A DNA stretch of 56,447 nucleotides from an uncultured Bacteroidales bacterium (lineage in GTDB: Bacteria > Bacteroidota > Bacteroidia > Bacteroidales > ML635J-15), in NCBI GenBank assembly GCA_937982115.1, contig CALJNE010000053.1, positions 1 through 56,447 of the forward strand, read 5' to 3'. This document shows positions 1-9,470 of this stretch, piece after piece. Position 1 is the first letter of the stretch. Every line of letters begins with the position of its first letter. The notes beneath the pieces are model-generated. The model was not told the DNA's origin, did not search any database, and was given only the letters and a program-made list of their open reading frames with translations. The position numbers were made by a program, and so were the translations under genes.

Positions 1-1304
1 GGATTGTTGTAATTATTATACCACCATGAAGTATTCCCTTGATACCATAAAGGATCGGTATCGGTACCTAATGTATTCCAACTAATCCCTCCATCTGTAG
101 TATATTCTACATGAAACTGAGTATAAAAACTACTTAATTGATATTTAATATCAAAAGATAAAACAGGATTGGTATTATTACTAAAATCAAAAACCGGAGA
201 TTCGAGCCAAAGCCTGTAATATCTACCATGTGTAGTTACATCAACATACCAGGAATTACCTTCTCCTTCCGGACCGTTCAAATACGGCAAAACTCCATAC
301 ACAAATTCTCGGCCTCTTTCTGTATCTGAACCTGAAGGAGGATCGCCATCAGCATTAAAACCTCCTGTACCATTATTAAAATTCTGAAAATATGGAAAAG
401 TTTGTACCAATTGCTGTCGTGATGTAATATGTGTATTATTAGATGAATTTGCATCTCCTGCAAAGTTTGTGTAAATTTGAAAATCATAAAAAGCATCTGC
501 CGACATATTCACTGTAGAACTAAAAGTGAAATCCACAAATGAATTAGGTGGAATTGTACCTGTATAGGTTTGGCTTAGGGTGGTTATTATTCCTCCAGAA
601 ATATTACATACTACAGGAATATTTGACACCGGTTCATTACCGAAATTTTTTATTCTTACCGTAATATTTTGATTACTCGAATATTGTTCTCCGCAGGATA
701 AATACCAGGGACTCACTAAACTTGTTATTCCAACATCAGGGTTTGAGTAAACAACAATATCGTCAATATACCAATATTTCCCGTAAAAACCGCCATCGGA
801 ATATCTGAAACGGATTTTTACATCCGATTGATTTGCTGCAAAAGCGCTGATATCTATTATTGTGTCTTGAGGATTTGAAAACGAACCTCTTGTTAATGAC
901 CCATAAGTTATTACGGTATTCCACGAAGTTCCTCCATTATTAGAAACTTCTATATAACCTCTTGTTCCTTCGACTCCTTCCCAATAATGTTTAAAATTTA
1001 TTTTAACGTTTGTATTTTCTGTACAATTAAAACTCCTTGTGGTTAAAGCAGCCTCATTAGGAGTTACAGCACCACCTAGTACAAAATCGTCAAAAACGGC
1101 ATAGTATCCTCCAGAAGAACTATTAAAAAATGGCGAATTTTTAATCTGCCACACTGCCGATCCCTGTATCGCAGTATTAGTCCATCCTGAAGGCAAGGTC
1201 GGGTTAGAAAATGATTCCTGAATAAATATTTCTGCCTTTATGTCAAAATGAAATCCAAAAGAAAAAAGTGCAAGTGCTAAAACACATAAAAAATGCCTGT
1301 TCAT
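1..1304 (-). CDS. Secreted adhesin-like protein with MAM/choice-of-anchor-J domains (partial)
   Basis: The reading frame runs without a stop from an ATG at 1304 to the window edge, so about 434 residues of the N-terminal part are visible and the C-terminus is missing. Residues 1-24 form a signal peptide (MNRHFLCVLALALFSF...). Residues about 25-185 look like a MAM-like/cleaved-adhesin (choice-of-anchor J) domain, with SGGYYAVFDD, VSNNGGTSWN and YWYIDDIVVYS. A CARDB-like beta-sandwich follows (about 186-280). A second MAM-like domain begins near TFPYFQNFNNGTGGF and contains VEYTTDGGISWNTLGT. Known family role: such modules occur in large cell-surface or secreted Bacteroidota proteins. A T9SS sorting tail is expected beyond the edge but cannot be seen. 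The gene precedes two other secreted-protein loci on the same strand. Confidence 0.85.
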   Translation of the reverse strand, partial: MNRHFLCVLALALFSFGFHFDIKAEIFIQESFSNPTLPSGWTNTAIQGSAVWQIKNSPFFNSSSGGYYAVFDDFVLGGAVTPNEAALTTRSFNCTENTNVKINFKHYWEGVEGTRGYIEVSNNGGTSWNTVITYGSLTRGSFSNPQDTIIDISAFAANQSDVKIRFRYSDGGFYGKYWYIDDIVVYSNPDVGITSLVSPWYLSCGEQYSSNQNITVRIKNFGNEPVSNIPVVCNISGGIITTLSQTYTGTIPPNSFVDFTFSSTVNMSADAFYDFQIYTNFAGDANSSNNTHITSRQQLVQTFPYFQNFNNGTGGFNADGDPPSGSDTERGREFVYGVLPYLNGPEGEGNSWYVDVTTHGRYYRLWLESPVFDFSNNTNPVLSFDIKYQLSSFYTQFHVEYTTDGGISWNTLGTDTDPLWYQGNTSWWYNNYNN

Positions 1305-1515
1305 AACAAAAATAATTTTTACTATTTTTACTAAAATACTGCATATATGATTTTGCAAGGAAAATTCTTTGTTCAGATTTAGAAATTAAAACAAATTTTA
1401 ACAATGCAAAATGCTTTTTGTTCGTGTTTGTAAAGCCAGATATAATTATAAAACTTGCAAACTAACCAACATTCCTGATTTAAAATGTTATAGAAGCAAT
1501 ATAATACACCTTAGT

Positions 1516-2398
1516 TTATTCTTTAATAAATTTTATGATTTTAGTTTCGGTATTTCCCATTATTTGTAAGCAATAAATTCCTTTTTTCAAAGTCTCAGTT
1601 TTTATTTCATTATTTTCTTTAAATGTATAATTCATCACCAGTTTACCCAACATATCATAAATCTGAAAATTTTTAACGGTTAAATTGATATTTGTTTCTA
1701 CTATAATTTTGTCAAGACAAGGATTGGGATAAACCTTAATTCCAGAGGAATTTTTTTACATCATTAACTCCTACCCCGGAATTAAATTCTATTACAAAAT
1801 ATAATGAACTGCTTCCAATAATATCATTCCATTCGCCGGCAACTCCAAGCATAGTCTTACCTGAAAGCCATCCGGTCAATCCAATAGCAGCATGATGTTG
1901 ACTGCTTCCGAAATTATCAGGTTCTTTGGGAATTCCTGTACTTGAACCTCCACAATTATTATAAGCTCCATTTACAGCACTTCCATTCCCTGCTCCGTTT
2001 GATCCCTGTCTGGTCCAGAAATGCAAACCGGAATTATCGTTGTTTCCATCCCATATCCATGTTCCTTCGGCAGCCTGATCTGTTGATCCAATCCATACAT
2101 AAGCAATGCCACCACCGTTAGATATACTTGTATATGTTGGACTTACTCCCCCACTAAGTATAGCATTATAAACAGCATCTTGTTAGTTCTGATCATTTAT
2201 TTCAACAATATAACCGCCTCTTTCAACAGCACAGGTCGCTGCATTAACCAAGGTTTTCTTTTCCTTAACTAACTCATATTACTTACCGTTATAGGTAAAA
2301 CTATATATATTTGAAGGATCTGCACATTGTCCATTTACATTATAAGTCGGAAAACATATCAATCCTAAAACAATTATTTGAAAAATTAATTTTTTCAT
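1516..2398 (-). pseudogene. Broken C-type-lectin/T9SS sorting protein
   Basis: Read from an ATG at 2398, the conceptual product has a signal peptide (MKKLIFQIIVLGLICF), a C-type-lectin fold (YELVKEKKTLVNAATCAVE, YVWIGSTDQAAEGTWIWDG, EPDNFGSSQHHA) and a T9SS type A tail (KVYPNPCLDKIIVE ... KIIKFIKE). Three lesions break it. There is a TAA at 2281-2279 just before YELVK, a TAA at 2185-2183 between INDQN and QDAVYNA, and a frameshift at an A7 run near 1752-1758. Removing one A there joins the lectin domain to NSSGIKVYPNP. The remaining codons are intact, so the decay is recent. A sequencing error could explain the homopolymer lesion but hardly both nonsense codons. A -7-like box (TATCTTTG, 2451-2444) lies upstream. 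Confidence 0.82.
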
Positions 2399-2440
2399 GA
2401 GTTTAAATTTTTATATGTTGTTGAAACTCAGCACTTTTAA

Positions 2441-2481
2441 CCGCAAAGATACGCAAAGTTTTTTCGCAAAGCACAGCAAAG
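2441..2481. repeat. Degenerate tandem CGCAAAG repeat
   Basis: Four copies of a GCAAAG core (CTTTGC on the minus strand) follow each other at steps of about 10, 13 and 10 bases, just upstream of the broken lectin gene. One copy forms TATCTTTG on the minus strand and so resembles a Bacteroidota -7 box. The array may therefore be a promoter region or a dispersed intergenic repeat. No function is proven. Confidence 0.5.
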
Positions 2482-2561
2482 AAAATTTAATCACTTTTTT
2501 TTGTGTTAATTTTTCTTATCATGAAAATTTCATAATTAAATTATTAAATATTTATTTTAAT

Positions 2562-2587
2562 AAAAAAGCTGCCTGAGGCAGCTTTTT
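2562..2587 (-). terminator. Rho-independent terminator after the 336-residue T9SS gene
   Basis: AAAAAGCTGCC and GGCAGCTTTTT flank a TGA loop, giving an 11-bp near-perfect stem. On the minus strand it is followed by a T run. It begins 27 bases past the stop at 2614. The A/T tails on both sides could also make it work for transcription from the other direction. Confidence 0.85.
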
Positions 2588-2613
2588 CCCTATAAATTTA
2601 AAAGATATATTTA

Positions 2614-3624
2614 TTATTCAACTACGATTTTTGTTCTGAAACTTTGTCCATCAGCTTTTAACTCTAATGAATAAATTCCGGCAGAAATATCAGTAATATC
2701 AATAGTATTATTTATGACATTAACGGCTTTTACCATTTTACCCGTTACATCATAAATAAAGGCCATTTCAAAGTTATCATCACTTAAAATATTAACAACG
2801 TCTTTAGTAGGATTGGGATATACAATAATAGAATTAGAGTTGCTAGCAATTATATTAGAAGGATTCTCAATTGGTTGAAATCTGAGTGCTTTACTTTGTT
2901 GATTGCCTCCAATGCTGGTAACATTAGTTACACCATAAACCAAAACAGGCATTTTATAATCTTCATGAAACCAGTAATAATAATCATCACTAACACTCAT
3001 AATTTCCATTGGTCCCGTTCCAATATCATATTTACCTGAAAAAGTTTCTTGAATTCGTATCCTTAAAACATTAGTGAGAGTGGTACCATTAGGTAATATC
3101 AGAGTTCCCTGAGCATCAGCCTGGATTTGCACATTTCCATTATCAATTATCATGTCTAAACCGGAAGCAAAAAAAGTTCCTGTATATGTATTAGTAAAAC
3201 TTTGACCTGCTGTTATCGGGAACTTGAATAATAAAGCAGAATCATTGGCATAGTTCATATATAAATCTCCGGTAATACCCTTTCTCGCCATATAATAATT
3301 TCCGGACTTAATAAAAATTGCACCGCTTTGCCCGCTGGTAGTTTCGGCAAGATTTACATTAGTAAATTGTTCATATCCCGAAACTGTTGTAGGATCAACA
3401 TAAGAAAACGAAACAGATGATTGTTGCATTAACCCGGTGTAGTCCCATAGCTTATTCGTAACAGGACCTGTTCCTCCGACTTCAAATCCAAAATCACTGC
3501 AATTAATATAATTAATTACATCTCCTACTTGCGGTATTTGATTTTGACCGCTAATTGTAACAAATTGACTAAATGAAAAAATGCTAATTGCTAATGCAGA
3601 AAATAAAAATAAAAATTTTTTCAT
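2614..3624 (-). CDS. T9SS type A sorting domain-containing secreted protein
   Basis: A 336-residue protein with a signal peptide (MKKFLFLFSALAISIFSFSQ) and a central beta-rich region with no family I recognise (VWDYTGL-like, MARKGITGDLYMNY, DDYYYWFHEDYKMPVLVYG). The C-terminal 70-75 residues are a type A sorting domain (IIVYPNPTKDVVNIL, YDVTGKMVKAV, AGIYSLEL). From family knowledge, the tail directs outer-membrane translocation by T9SS and is then removed or exchanged for an anchor. The ATG at 3624 immediately precedes the signal peptide. It is monocistronic: a terminator lies downstream and a 224-bp gap separates it from the divergent AraC gene. Its cargo function is unknown. Confidence 0.88.
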   Translation of the reverse strand: MKKFLFLFSALAISIFSFSQFVTISGQNQIPQVGDVINYINCSDFGFEVGGTGPVTNKLWDYTGLMQQSSVSFSYVDPTTVSGYEQFTNVNLAETTSGQSGAIFIKSGNYYMARKGITGDLYMNYANDSALLFKFPITAGQSFTNTYTGTFFASGLDMIIDNGNVQIQADAQGTLILPNGTTLTNVLRIRIQETFSGKYDIGTGPMEIMSVSDDYYYWFHEDYKMPVLVYGVTNVTSIGGNQQSKALRFQPIENPSNIIASNSNSIIVYPNPTKDVVNILSDDNFEMAFIYDVTGKMVKAVNVINNTIDITDISAGIYSLELKADGQSFRTKIVVE

Positions 3625-3848
3625 ACTCTTTAAATTTTATGGTTAATAATTTGTAATTTTTTGTAAAATTACTTTGTTTATAATTTAAATTGCAAATTAC
3701 TTTGTACAAATTTGGAAATTTTTATTTTTGTGAATGAAAAAATTTATAATGCCAATTTTATGAACATTTTAGTTAAATTTATGTTTTTCAGCAATATAAA
3801 CAAAATTCATAATGTTTTATTTTTTTCTTTTAATTAAAATATTTAAAA

Positions 3849-5030
3849 ATGTTGACCTACATAAATATATTGCATTTCACTCTTATATTGATACCTTTAA
3901 TTTTTTCGTTGCAATTATTTACATATCCAAGCACCCGAAAACCCTCACATAAAATATTAGGCACCTTACTAATTTTTGTTTCACTATATTATTTTGTTAA
4001 TGCTCAGTTTATTTGCTCGAAAATTAACACCTGTGAATTTAATTTGAATTTTCTATTCTTTCTTTTTCTAAGTATTACTCCTTTTTATTATATCTACACA
4101 AAATCATTAACAGAAGAGTTTTTTGTTTTTAAGAAAAAATATCTTATAAATTTTATTCCGGCATTATTTGTTCTAATCTTTAGTATTATTTCTGTTAATT
4201 TCATTAAAAATCAAGAACCTCAGAATATTCTTAGCTTTAAAAGCATAAGACTTTTTGCGATTGTAATTTATAATATACAAATTCCTGTTTACACAGTATT
4301 GATATTTTTATCTTTAAAAAAACACGGTAAAAATCTTAGAGAAAATTTTGCCTACGAAAATTACCAGATAAATCTAACTTGGCTAAAAATATTTTTCATC
4401 GCATTTCTGATTTTTTCAATTTTGGATTTAAGCGTTTATTATTTTAATCCATATTTAAACTTAACTCCATTTTATTTCATTCTTTCTAATCTATTCTTTA
4501 TATTTTTGGGGTATTTTGGCGTTCGACAAAATCAAATCTATAATATTTCAAACTATAAAATCCTTAATTTGCCCGTTGAATCCGAAACTCAGCTAAAGGA
4601 AATAACTAATCAAGAAATTATTGAGAATCCAGAGGAAATTTTACACGATAAAATCAAAGTATTATCTGAAACAAAAGCATTGGAAATTTATAATTCGGTA
4701 TTAGATTTATTAGAAAATAAAAAAATATATCGCAAACAAGACCTTTCAATTTTTGATATTGCAGAAGAGTTAAATATTAATAAAACTTATATTTCAAATG
4801 CAATAAATAAAATATCGGGAACAAATTTCAATACATTTATAAACAAATACAGAATAGAAGAATCTAAAAAAATTTTAATAAATCAAGAATATAACAATCT
4901 TACTATTGAAGCAATTGCCAATGATGTTGGCTTTCATTCAAAATCTTCTTTCAACACCTGGTTTAAAAAACTTACCGGAAAAACTCCTTCTGAATTTAAA
5001 AAACAAATGCAAGAAATGGCTTTACAATAG
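3849..5030 (+). CDS. AraC-family regulator with N-terminal membrane domain
   Basis: A 393-residue protein. The first roughly 220 residues hold six or seven hydrophobic segments (LHFTLILIPLIFSLQLF, FLFFLFLSITPFYYIYT, YFILSNLFFIFLGYFG). A linker of about 65 residues follows, then a C-terminal AraC-type double helix-turn-helix (about 290-387), with LSIFDIAEELNINKTYISN as the first and IEAIANDVGFHSKSSFNTW as the second recognition unit. Family knowledge: Bacteroidota proteins of this form are membrane-bound DNA-binding regulators with mostly unknown ligands. It is divergent from a T9SS gene and convergent, with only 6 bases between, with a glycosyltransferase. Its target is not evident. Confidence 0.85.
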   Translation: MLTYINILHFTLILIPLIFSLQLFTYPSTRKPSHKILGTLLIFVSLYYFVNAQFICSKINTCEFNLNFLFFLFLSITPFYYIYTKSLTEEFFVFKKKYLINFIPALFVLIFSIISVNFIKNQEPQNILSFKSIRLFAIVIYNIQIPVYTVLIFLSLKKHGKNLRENFAYENYQINLTWLKIFFIAFLIFSILDLSVYYFNPYLNLTPFYFILSNLFFIFLGYFGVRQNQIYNISNYKILNLPVESETQLKEITNQEIIENPEEILHDKIKVLSETKALEIYNSVLDLLENKKIYRKQDLSIFDIAEELNINKTYISNAINKISGTNFNTFINKYRIEESKKILINQEYNNLTIEAIANDVGFHSKSSFNTWFKKLTGKTPSEFKKQMQEMALQ

Positions 5031-5036
5031 CTCAAC

Positions 5037-6116
5037 CTAATTTAGCAATCCTTCAAATATACTTAAAAACCTTCTTTGCCACGAACTAACAGAATATTTT
5101 TCAACAACTGTTTTACGTCCGTTTTCTCCTAAAATTTTTCTTAATTCCGGATCATTTATCAGATTTTCCAGACAAGCTAACCATTGCTCATCGTCAGAAG
5201 CAAGAAATCCATTTTCTCCATTTTTAATTATCTCAACATTAACTCCTACAGGAGACATAATTACAGGAATCCCGAGAGACATACATTGTAATCCTTTAAA
5301 ACCGCATTTCCCTCGACTCCACTTATCGTCCGGTAATGGCATAATTCCTATATCAAATTCCAACAAATCCGAAATCTCATTCCGTAGTGTCCATTTGGTT
5401 AGTTTTACATCAATATCCCTTGTCCAATTTTCGGTATTTACAATAACTTTGAAATATACTTTGTCGCCAAATTTTTCTTTAATCTTTTTTAAAACCGGAA
5501 CTGCAATATCAAAATGCTTTAAAGTAGTTTCCGTACCCGTCCAGCCAATACAAATTTTTTCTTTTTTTTCTTTTTTTAATCCAGGCTTATGATAATCAGT
5601 ATCAATTGTTGTAGGAATTATTACAACATTATCATTAAATTTTCGGGCATACTCAGCAAGATATTCATTTCCAACAATAACAACATCGGCAAACTTACAA
5701 ATATCGCCGGTTTTAGAAGTACGTTTCAGCCAGGCAAAAGCCTTGTTTCCATCGCTAGTGTCGTTAAGCCATATTGCATCGTCGTAGTCAAAAATCATTG
5801 GCTTTTTACGAGAAAATTGCCTTTCAAAAAATACGGTTCCAAGCCAAAATGCCTCTCTGTAAACGTAAACAACATCAAATTCGTTTAGTCTTTTTAAATC
5901 CTTTAGACGACGTAAAAAACTTTTAATAATTATCAAGACCTTTGAAAAATATTTTCCTCGCGAATAGAAAATTTTATCTTCGGCTTCGTTAAGCAAATTT
6001 GAGTAGGTTATCTCATATCCGTTTTCTTCCAGATAAGGGATAAAATGTTCGAAACGAAACCTCTGACCCGGTGAACGACCTTTACGATGTTGTACTATTG
6101 CAAGAATTTTTTTCAT
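5037..6116 (-). CDS. GT-B glycosyltransferase (family 4/1-like)
   Basis: The start is the ATG at 6116 (MKKILAIVQHRKGRSPGQRF); a TTG three codons upstream is less likely. The 359-residue product has an N-terminal Rossmann domain (FDVVYVYREAFWLG, IFDYDDAIWL) and a C-terminal donor-binding domain (IGWTGTETTL, GLQCMSLGIPVIMSPVGVN, NGENGFLASDDEQW). That is the usual GT-B layout for sugar transfer from a nucleotide sugar to a glycan or lipid acceptor at the cytoplasmic membrane. The next gene upstream on the same strand is another glycosyltransferase with a 19-base gap, so the two are probably co-transcribed. Donor and acceptor cannot be inferred. Confidence 0.87.
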   Translation of the reverse strand: MKKILAIVQHRKGRSPGQRFRFEHFIPYLEENGYEITYSNLLNEAEDKIFYSRGKYFSKVLIIIKSFLRRLKDLKRLNEFDVVYVYREAFWLGTVFFERQFSRKKPMIFDYDDAIWLNDTSDGNKAFAWLKRTSKTGDICKFADVVIVGNEYLAEYARKFNDNVVIIPTTIDTDYHKPGLKKEKKEKICIGWTGTETTLKHFDIAVPVLKKIKEKFGDKVYFKVIVNTENWTRDIDVKLTKWTLRNEISDLLEFDIGIMPLPDDKWSRGKCGFKGLQCMSLGIPVIMSPVGVNVEIIKNGENGFLASDDEQWLACLENLINDPELRKILGENGRKTVVEKYSVSSWQRRFLSIFEGLLN

Positions 6117-6135
6117 ATTGCACAAAAATACAAAA

Positions 6136-7374
6136 TCAATTGCTTAAGCCGGTCAGATTTTTGTAAATATTGAAGTATTTCTGTATTCCTTCCTCCAGAG
6201 AAAACAGGTTGCAAGCCGTTTGCCTTAGTTGCTCTTTTGGGATGCGCTTAAGTTCTTCGATTTTCTCCACAGCATTTACATACTCCTCACTGGTGAATTC
6301 TTTTATCAAAATACCTAATTCGTGTTCTTTGAAAAAAATATCAAGGTCACCGACATTAGCATTACAAATCACAGGTATCCCCATTCCAAGAAGTTCGGCA
6401 AGTTTTGTGGGAGAAGAGGCTTTTTTGGAAAATACAGGCTTAATAAAAAATATTGACAAATCAGCTAAACTTATCAAAGCCGGAATTTCCGGATAATTTG
6501 CCTTTCGAATTATAATATCTTCGCTTTTTAAATCAAACTTCTCTGCCATGGAGTATATAAAGGAAGGTTCGTCGCGTGTAATAATTAAAAACTTCGCATT
6601 TGACTTTTTACTTTTTAAAACAGAAAAAAATTCCATCATTTCTTCGGGCATATACCAGGTTCCGACAGAGCCAAGATAAATCAATACAAAATCTGTATCG
6701 CTAAGCTTTAGTTCACGAATAAATTCATTCTTTTTTGCCTCATCAACATTATTGTAATTAAAATGATTAACATCTGCACAACACGGAATTACCTCAATTG
6801 GAATTTCTCGAAATCCGAAATTATCTTTAATTATATCTTTTCCTGTTGATGTAAGACTTACTACATAATCAGCATTTGAAAGAAATTCTTTTTCTTTCTT
6901 TTTAAAATACTTGTAAACAATTCGATATATGGGATTAGATTGAGTCCAAAGTCCTCCATCTACTCTTTCGTCGGCATAAAAGCCTCTCATATCAAAAAGA
7001 AATTTAACCCCATACTTTTTCTTCAAACTAAAGCCAATAAATGCAGAAATATACGACCTGCAATGGATTATTTTAAAATCGTTAGTTTTATGAAGTTTTT
7101 CAGCTTTGCGTTGAAGTTTAAATATATCCAAAACGGTTGATATTACAGGAGGCTTTTTTGTATAATTTTCCGGATGCCAGAAAATTCCGTTTGCGTCAAG
7201 GAGTGTTTTTATTCTTTCATTATTGATTTCAAAATTTTTTATTTTTTCAGCCGAGAGAATGTGTATTTCAAATCCGAGCTTGCTTAGTCCAATTAAATAA
7301 GGAATGACTTGCGACTGACCGAGTGGATCAGTCATGCCATCATAAGAAACATATAATACTTTAATTTTATTCAC
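6136..7374 (-). CDS. Glycosyltransferase, GT-B fold
   Basis: I place the start at the GTG at 7374 (NKIKVLYVSYDGMTDPLGQS follows), which is where family members usually begin. An in-frame ATG at 7458 would add 28 hydrophobic, low-complexity residues, and a TATTTTTG box at 7403-7396 lies between the two, which favours the shorter form. The product (about 412 residues) has an N-terminal acceptor domain (SQVIPYLIGLSKLGFEIHILSAEK, FLFDMRGFYADERVDGGLW) and a C-terminal donor domain (LIYLGSVGTWYMPEEM, KLAELLGMGIPVICNANVGD). Its likely role is cell-surface glycan synthesis together with the adjacent glycosyltransferase. Specificity is unknown. Confidence 0.85.
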   Translation of the reverse strand: MNKIKVLYVSYDGMTDPLGQSQVIPYLIGLSKLGFEIHILSAEKIKNFEINNERIKTLLDANGIFWHPENYTKKPPVISTVLDIFKLQRKAEKLHKTNDFKIIHCRSYISAFIGFSLKKKYGVKFLFDMRGFYADERVDGGLWTQSNPIYRIVYKYFKKKEKEFLSNADYVVSLTSTGKDIIKDNFGFREIPIEVIPCCADVNHFNYNNVDEAKKNEFIRELKLSDTDFVLIYLGSVGTWYMPEEMMEFFSVLKSKKSNAKFLIITRDEPSFIYSMAEKFDLKSEDIIIRKANYPEIPALISLADLSIFFIKPVFSKKASSPTKLAELLGMGIPVICNANVGDLDIFFKEHELGILIKEFTSEEYVNAVEKIEELKRIPKEQLRQTACNLFSLEEGIQKYFNIYKNLTGLSN

Positions 7375-7528
7375 GGTAAATATGTAATTAGAAAACAAAA
7401 ATATATAATTCTTTCTTATTTGCTTAGAAAACAATAAAATTAAAAAACTGTTTTTCAATGTTTTATATTTAATAATAATTTAATTCTCGATTTAAAATAA
7501 ATTTTTTACTTTCGTAAACTTTTGTTTT

Positions 7529-9400
7529 ATGAATAATTTTAATTTAAGGTTAATATTGACTATTTTACTTTTTTCTTGTGGGTATAATTCATATTCACAA
7601 CGATTAGATATTGATAAGGTAATTGACACGGGGAATTTTCACGATACTATTCAACAATTATGGTTAAAAAGTAAACCAAATATCAATCTTCTTTTAAATA
7701 CAGCAAACATTAGTTCCAATAATCTTTATCAAGTACAAATCAGAACAAATGTATTGCTGAGATATGCCTTTATAAACGAGGATTACCAACTTATTGACGA
7801 CTTGCTTTCGGTTTATATGAAAGCCACAACAAAAGTTAAACACCTCGATAAATATAAATTTTCCTATTGGGATAAAAATTCGAATAAAAAAGAATCTGTC
7901 TTTAAACTGGATAAACAATACCCAATGTGGATTGACGGGAACGATACTGTGAATATTTCACAGGAAAGGATTTTGGCTGTTAGTCAGTTCCTTGCCTTGA
8001 TTTCGGATGCAATTTTTAATATTGCCCTGATTCCATCTCAAAATCGAACTAAAACAATGTATCTTTTTGCTGATAGATATTCAAAAATTTTGGACAGTCA
8101 CTTCGAGAGATGGATTTTAGGAATGAATGTTATTGATGAAAATAATAACATTGTAAAAGCTGGTCCTTTTCAAAGACGCGGATGGGATTGTAAATACAAT
8201 GGGATTTATACTGAAACAAGACTCTCGCATAATCAGCTGTTAGATATTTTATTAGAAAATAAGTGCGGTAACGGGAGCTCACAAAAATATTGCAACAGTA
8301 TTACTGATACTGATTTATGGATTATTGCAGGAATAAGCTCTTATTTAGCTGCTTATTACATAGACTCTACACTTGTTAAAAATATTTCGCATCCGGATTT
8401 TTACAAAGATGTATATTTACCTAAAGCCAACCGTTTAATAGAATCGCGAATAAACGTTACCATTTTGACAGATTTTTCTGGAAACTATGTTTGGGGAGCT
8501 GATTTCGACAATGGGAGTTCATACGATCATCCCGATAATAAATTTGCAGGCTACACAAATCAATATAGTTTTCCGACCGATAGAGATATTGCACCTGTTG
8601 AAAATCTCGGATGGGATTTAAGTCATGCCAGACGCTTTGTAAATGTTTTTCAAACTCTTTACGAAACCAAAGATTATCTGGGGCTAAATTTTCCCGGCGA
8701 AAACATATTGAAAATGTTTGCAAATCAGTTTGCTTATAAAGTTTTTAATGGTGATTTTGAATATCCTTTGTTTGCAAATTATTTCGATGGCACTAATGGC
8801 TGGTATAGAGTTGATTATGAGAAAAGAAAAAATTTCGGATACGGACCTTCGGATATGTCAATCGCTGCTTATTCGGGAGGATTTATGTTTTGGAAAGATT
8901 ATAACACTGATATTAAAAAAATTGCTAATTCCTTATATACCCTAATTCATACAACAAATCAACAAAAATTAGATTTCTTAAATCAACGCTACGAAAAGAA
9001 TTATTGGTCGAATAACACAACAACAAATTTACCGGTAAGAGTTCAATCAATATTTTTTAAGAACAACGTCCTTGAAATAGATAATGTTTCCACCAGATTT
9101 ACTTTATTATCTTTTTATGCTTCAATTGTAACTCCAATAAAAAAAACATCAACATTAAATTCTATTCACGAATCTGTAACCCTTTATCCAAACCCTGCCG
9201 GGGATCAAGCATTTGTAATTTCCGAGAAAAAAATTACAGAAATTTCTGTTTATGACTTATCCGGAAACTTACTTTACAGAAAAAAACATAATAATTCAAT
9301 TGTCTCCATTTCATTAAATGAATTTTCTTCAGGCACTTACATTATTGTAATAAAGGACGAAAACGACTCAATTTCTCGAAAGAAACTAATAGTTCTTTAG
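7529..9400 (+). CDS. T9SS-secreted protein of unknown family, 623 residues
   Basis: The signal peptide is MNNFNLRLILTILLFSCGYNSYSQ. The middle (about 30-530) is rich in helices and aromatic residues, with GWDCKYNGIYTETRLSHNQ, GWDLSHARRFVNVFQTLYE, NGWYRVDYEKR and YGPSDMSIAAYSGGFMFW. I recognise no named family. The helix-rich pattern with conserved Trp/Tyr/His motifs recalls alpha/alpha-toroid polysaccharide-active enzymes, but this is inference. The C-terminal ~75 residues are a type A sorting tail (VTLYPNPAGDQAFVI, VYDLSGNLLYRK, SGTYIIVIKD). The gene stands alone, divergent from the glycosyltransferases. A TACTTTCG-like -7 box lies about 15 bases before the ATG. Confidence 0.8.
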   Translation: MNNFNLRLILTILLFSCGYNSYSQRLDIDKVIDTGNFHDTIQQLWLKSKPNINLLLNTANISSNNLYQVQIRTNVLLRYAFINEDYQLIDDLLSVYMKATTKVKHLDKYKFSYWDKNSNKKESVFKLDKQYPMWIDGNDTVNISQERILAVSQFLALISDAIFNIALIPSQNRTKTMYLFADRYSKILDSHFERWILGMNVIDENNNIVKAGPFQRRGWDCKYNGIYTETRLSHNQLLDILLENKCGNGSSQKYCNSITDTDLWIIAGISSYLAAYYIDSTLVKNISHPDFYKDVYLPKANRLIESRINVTILTDFSGNYVWGADFDNGSSYDHPDNKFAGYTNQYSFPTDRDIAPVENLGWDLSHARRFVNVFQTLYETKDYLGLNFPGENILKMFANQFAYKVFNGDFEYPLFANYFDGTNGWYRVDYEKRKNFGYGPSDMSIAAYSGGFMFWKDYNTDIKKIANSLYTLIHTTNQQKLDFLNQRYEKNYWSNNTTTNLPVRVQSIFFKNNVLEIDNVSTRFTLLSFYASIVTPIKKTSTLNSIHESVTLYPNPAGDQAFVISEKKITEISVYDLSGNLLYRKKHNNSIVSISLNEFSSGTYIIVIKDENDSISRKKLIVL

Positions 9401-9431
9401 TTCTGAATAAACAAAATAAACTGTCCAAACT

Positions 9432-9462
9432 TTTTCATAAATCATAATTATAAATAATTTTG
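9432..9462 (+). promoter_or_regulatory. Bacteroidota-type promoter
   Basis: TTTT at 9432-9435 (consensus TTTG) and TAATTTTG at 9455-9462 (consensus TAnnTTTG) are spaced by 19 bases. The -7 box ends 8 bases before the ATG of the methyltransferase gene, so the leader would be very short. Confidence 0.55.
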
Positions 9463-9470
9463 CATTTATT

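Noticed and set aside
2183-2281. TAA recoding in the lectin gene
   Set aside because: Both TAA codons lie in a gene that also has a frameshift, and all other genes here end normally at TAA, so recoding is less likely than decay.
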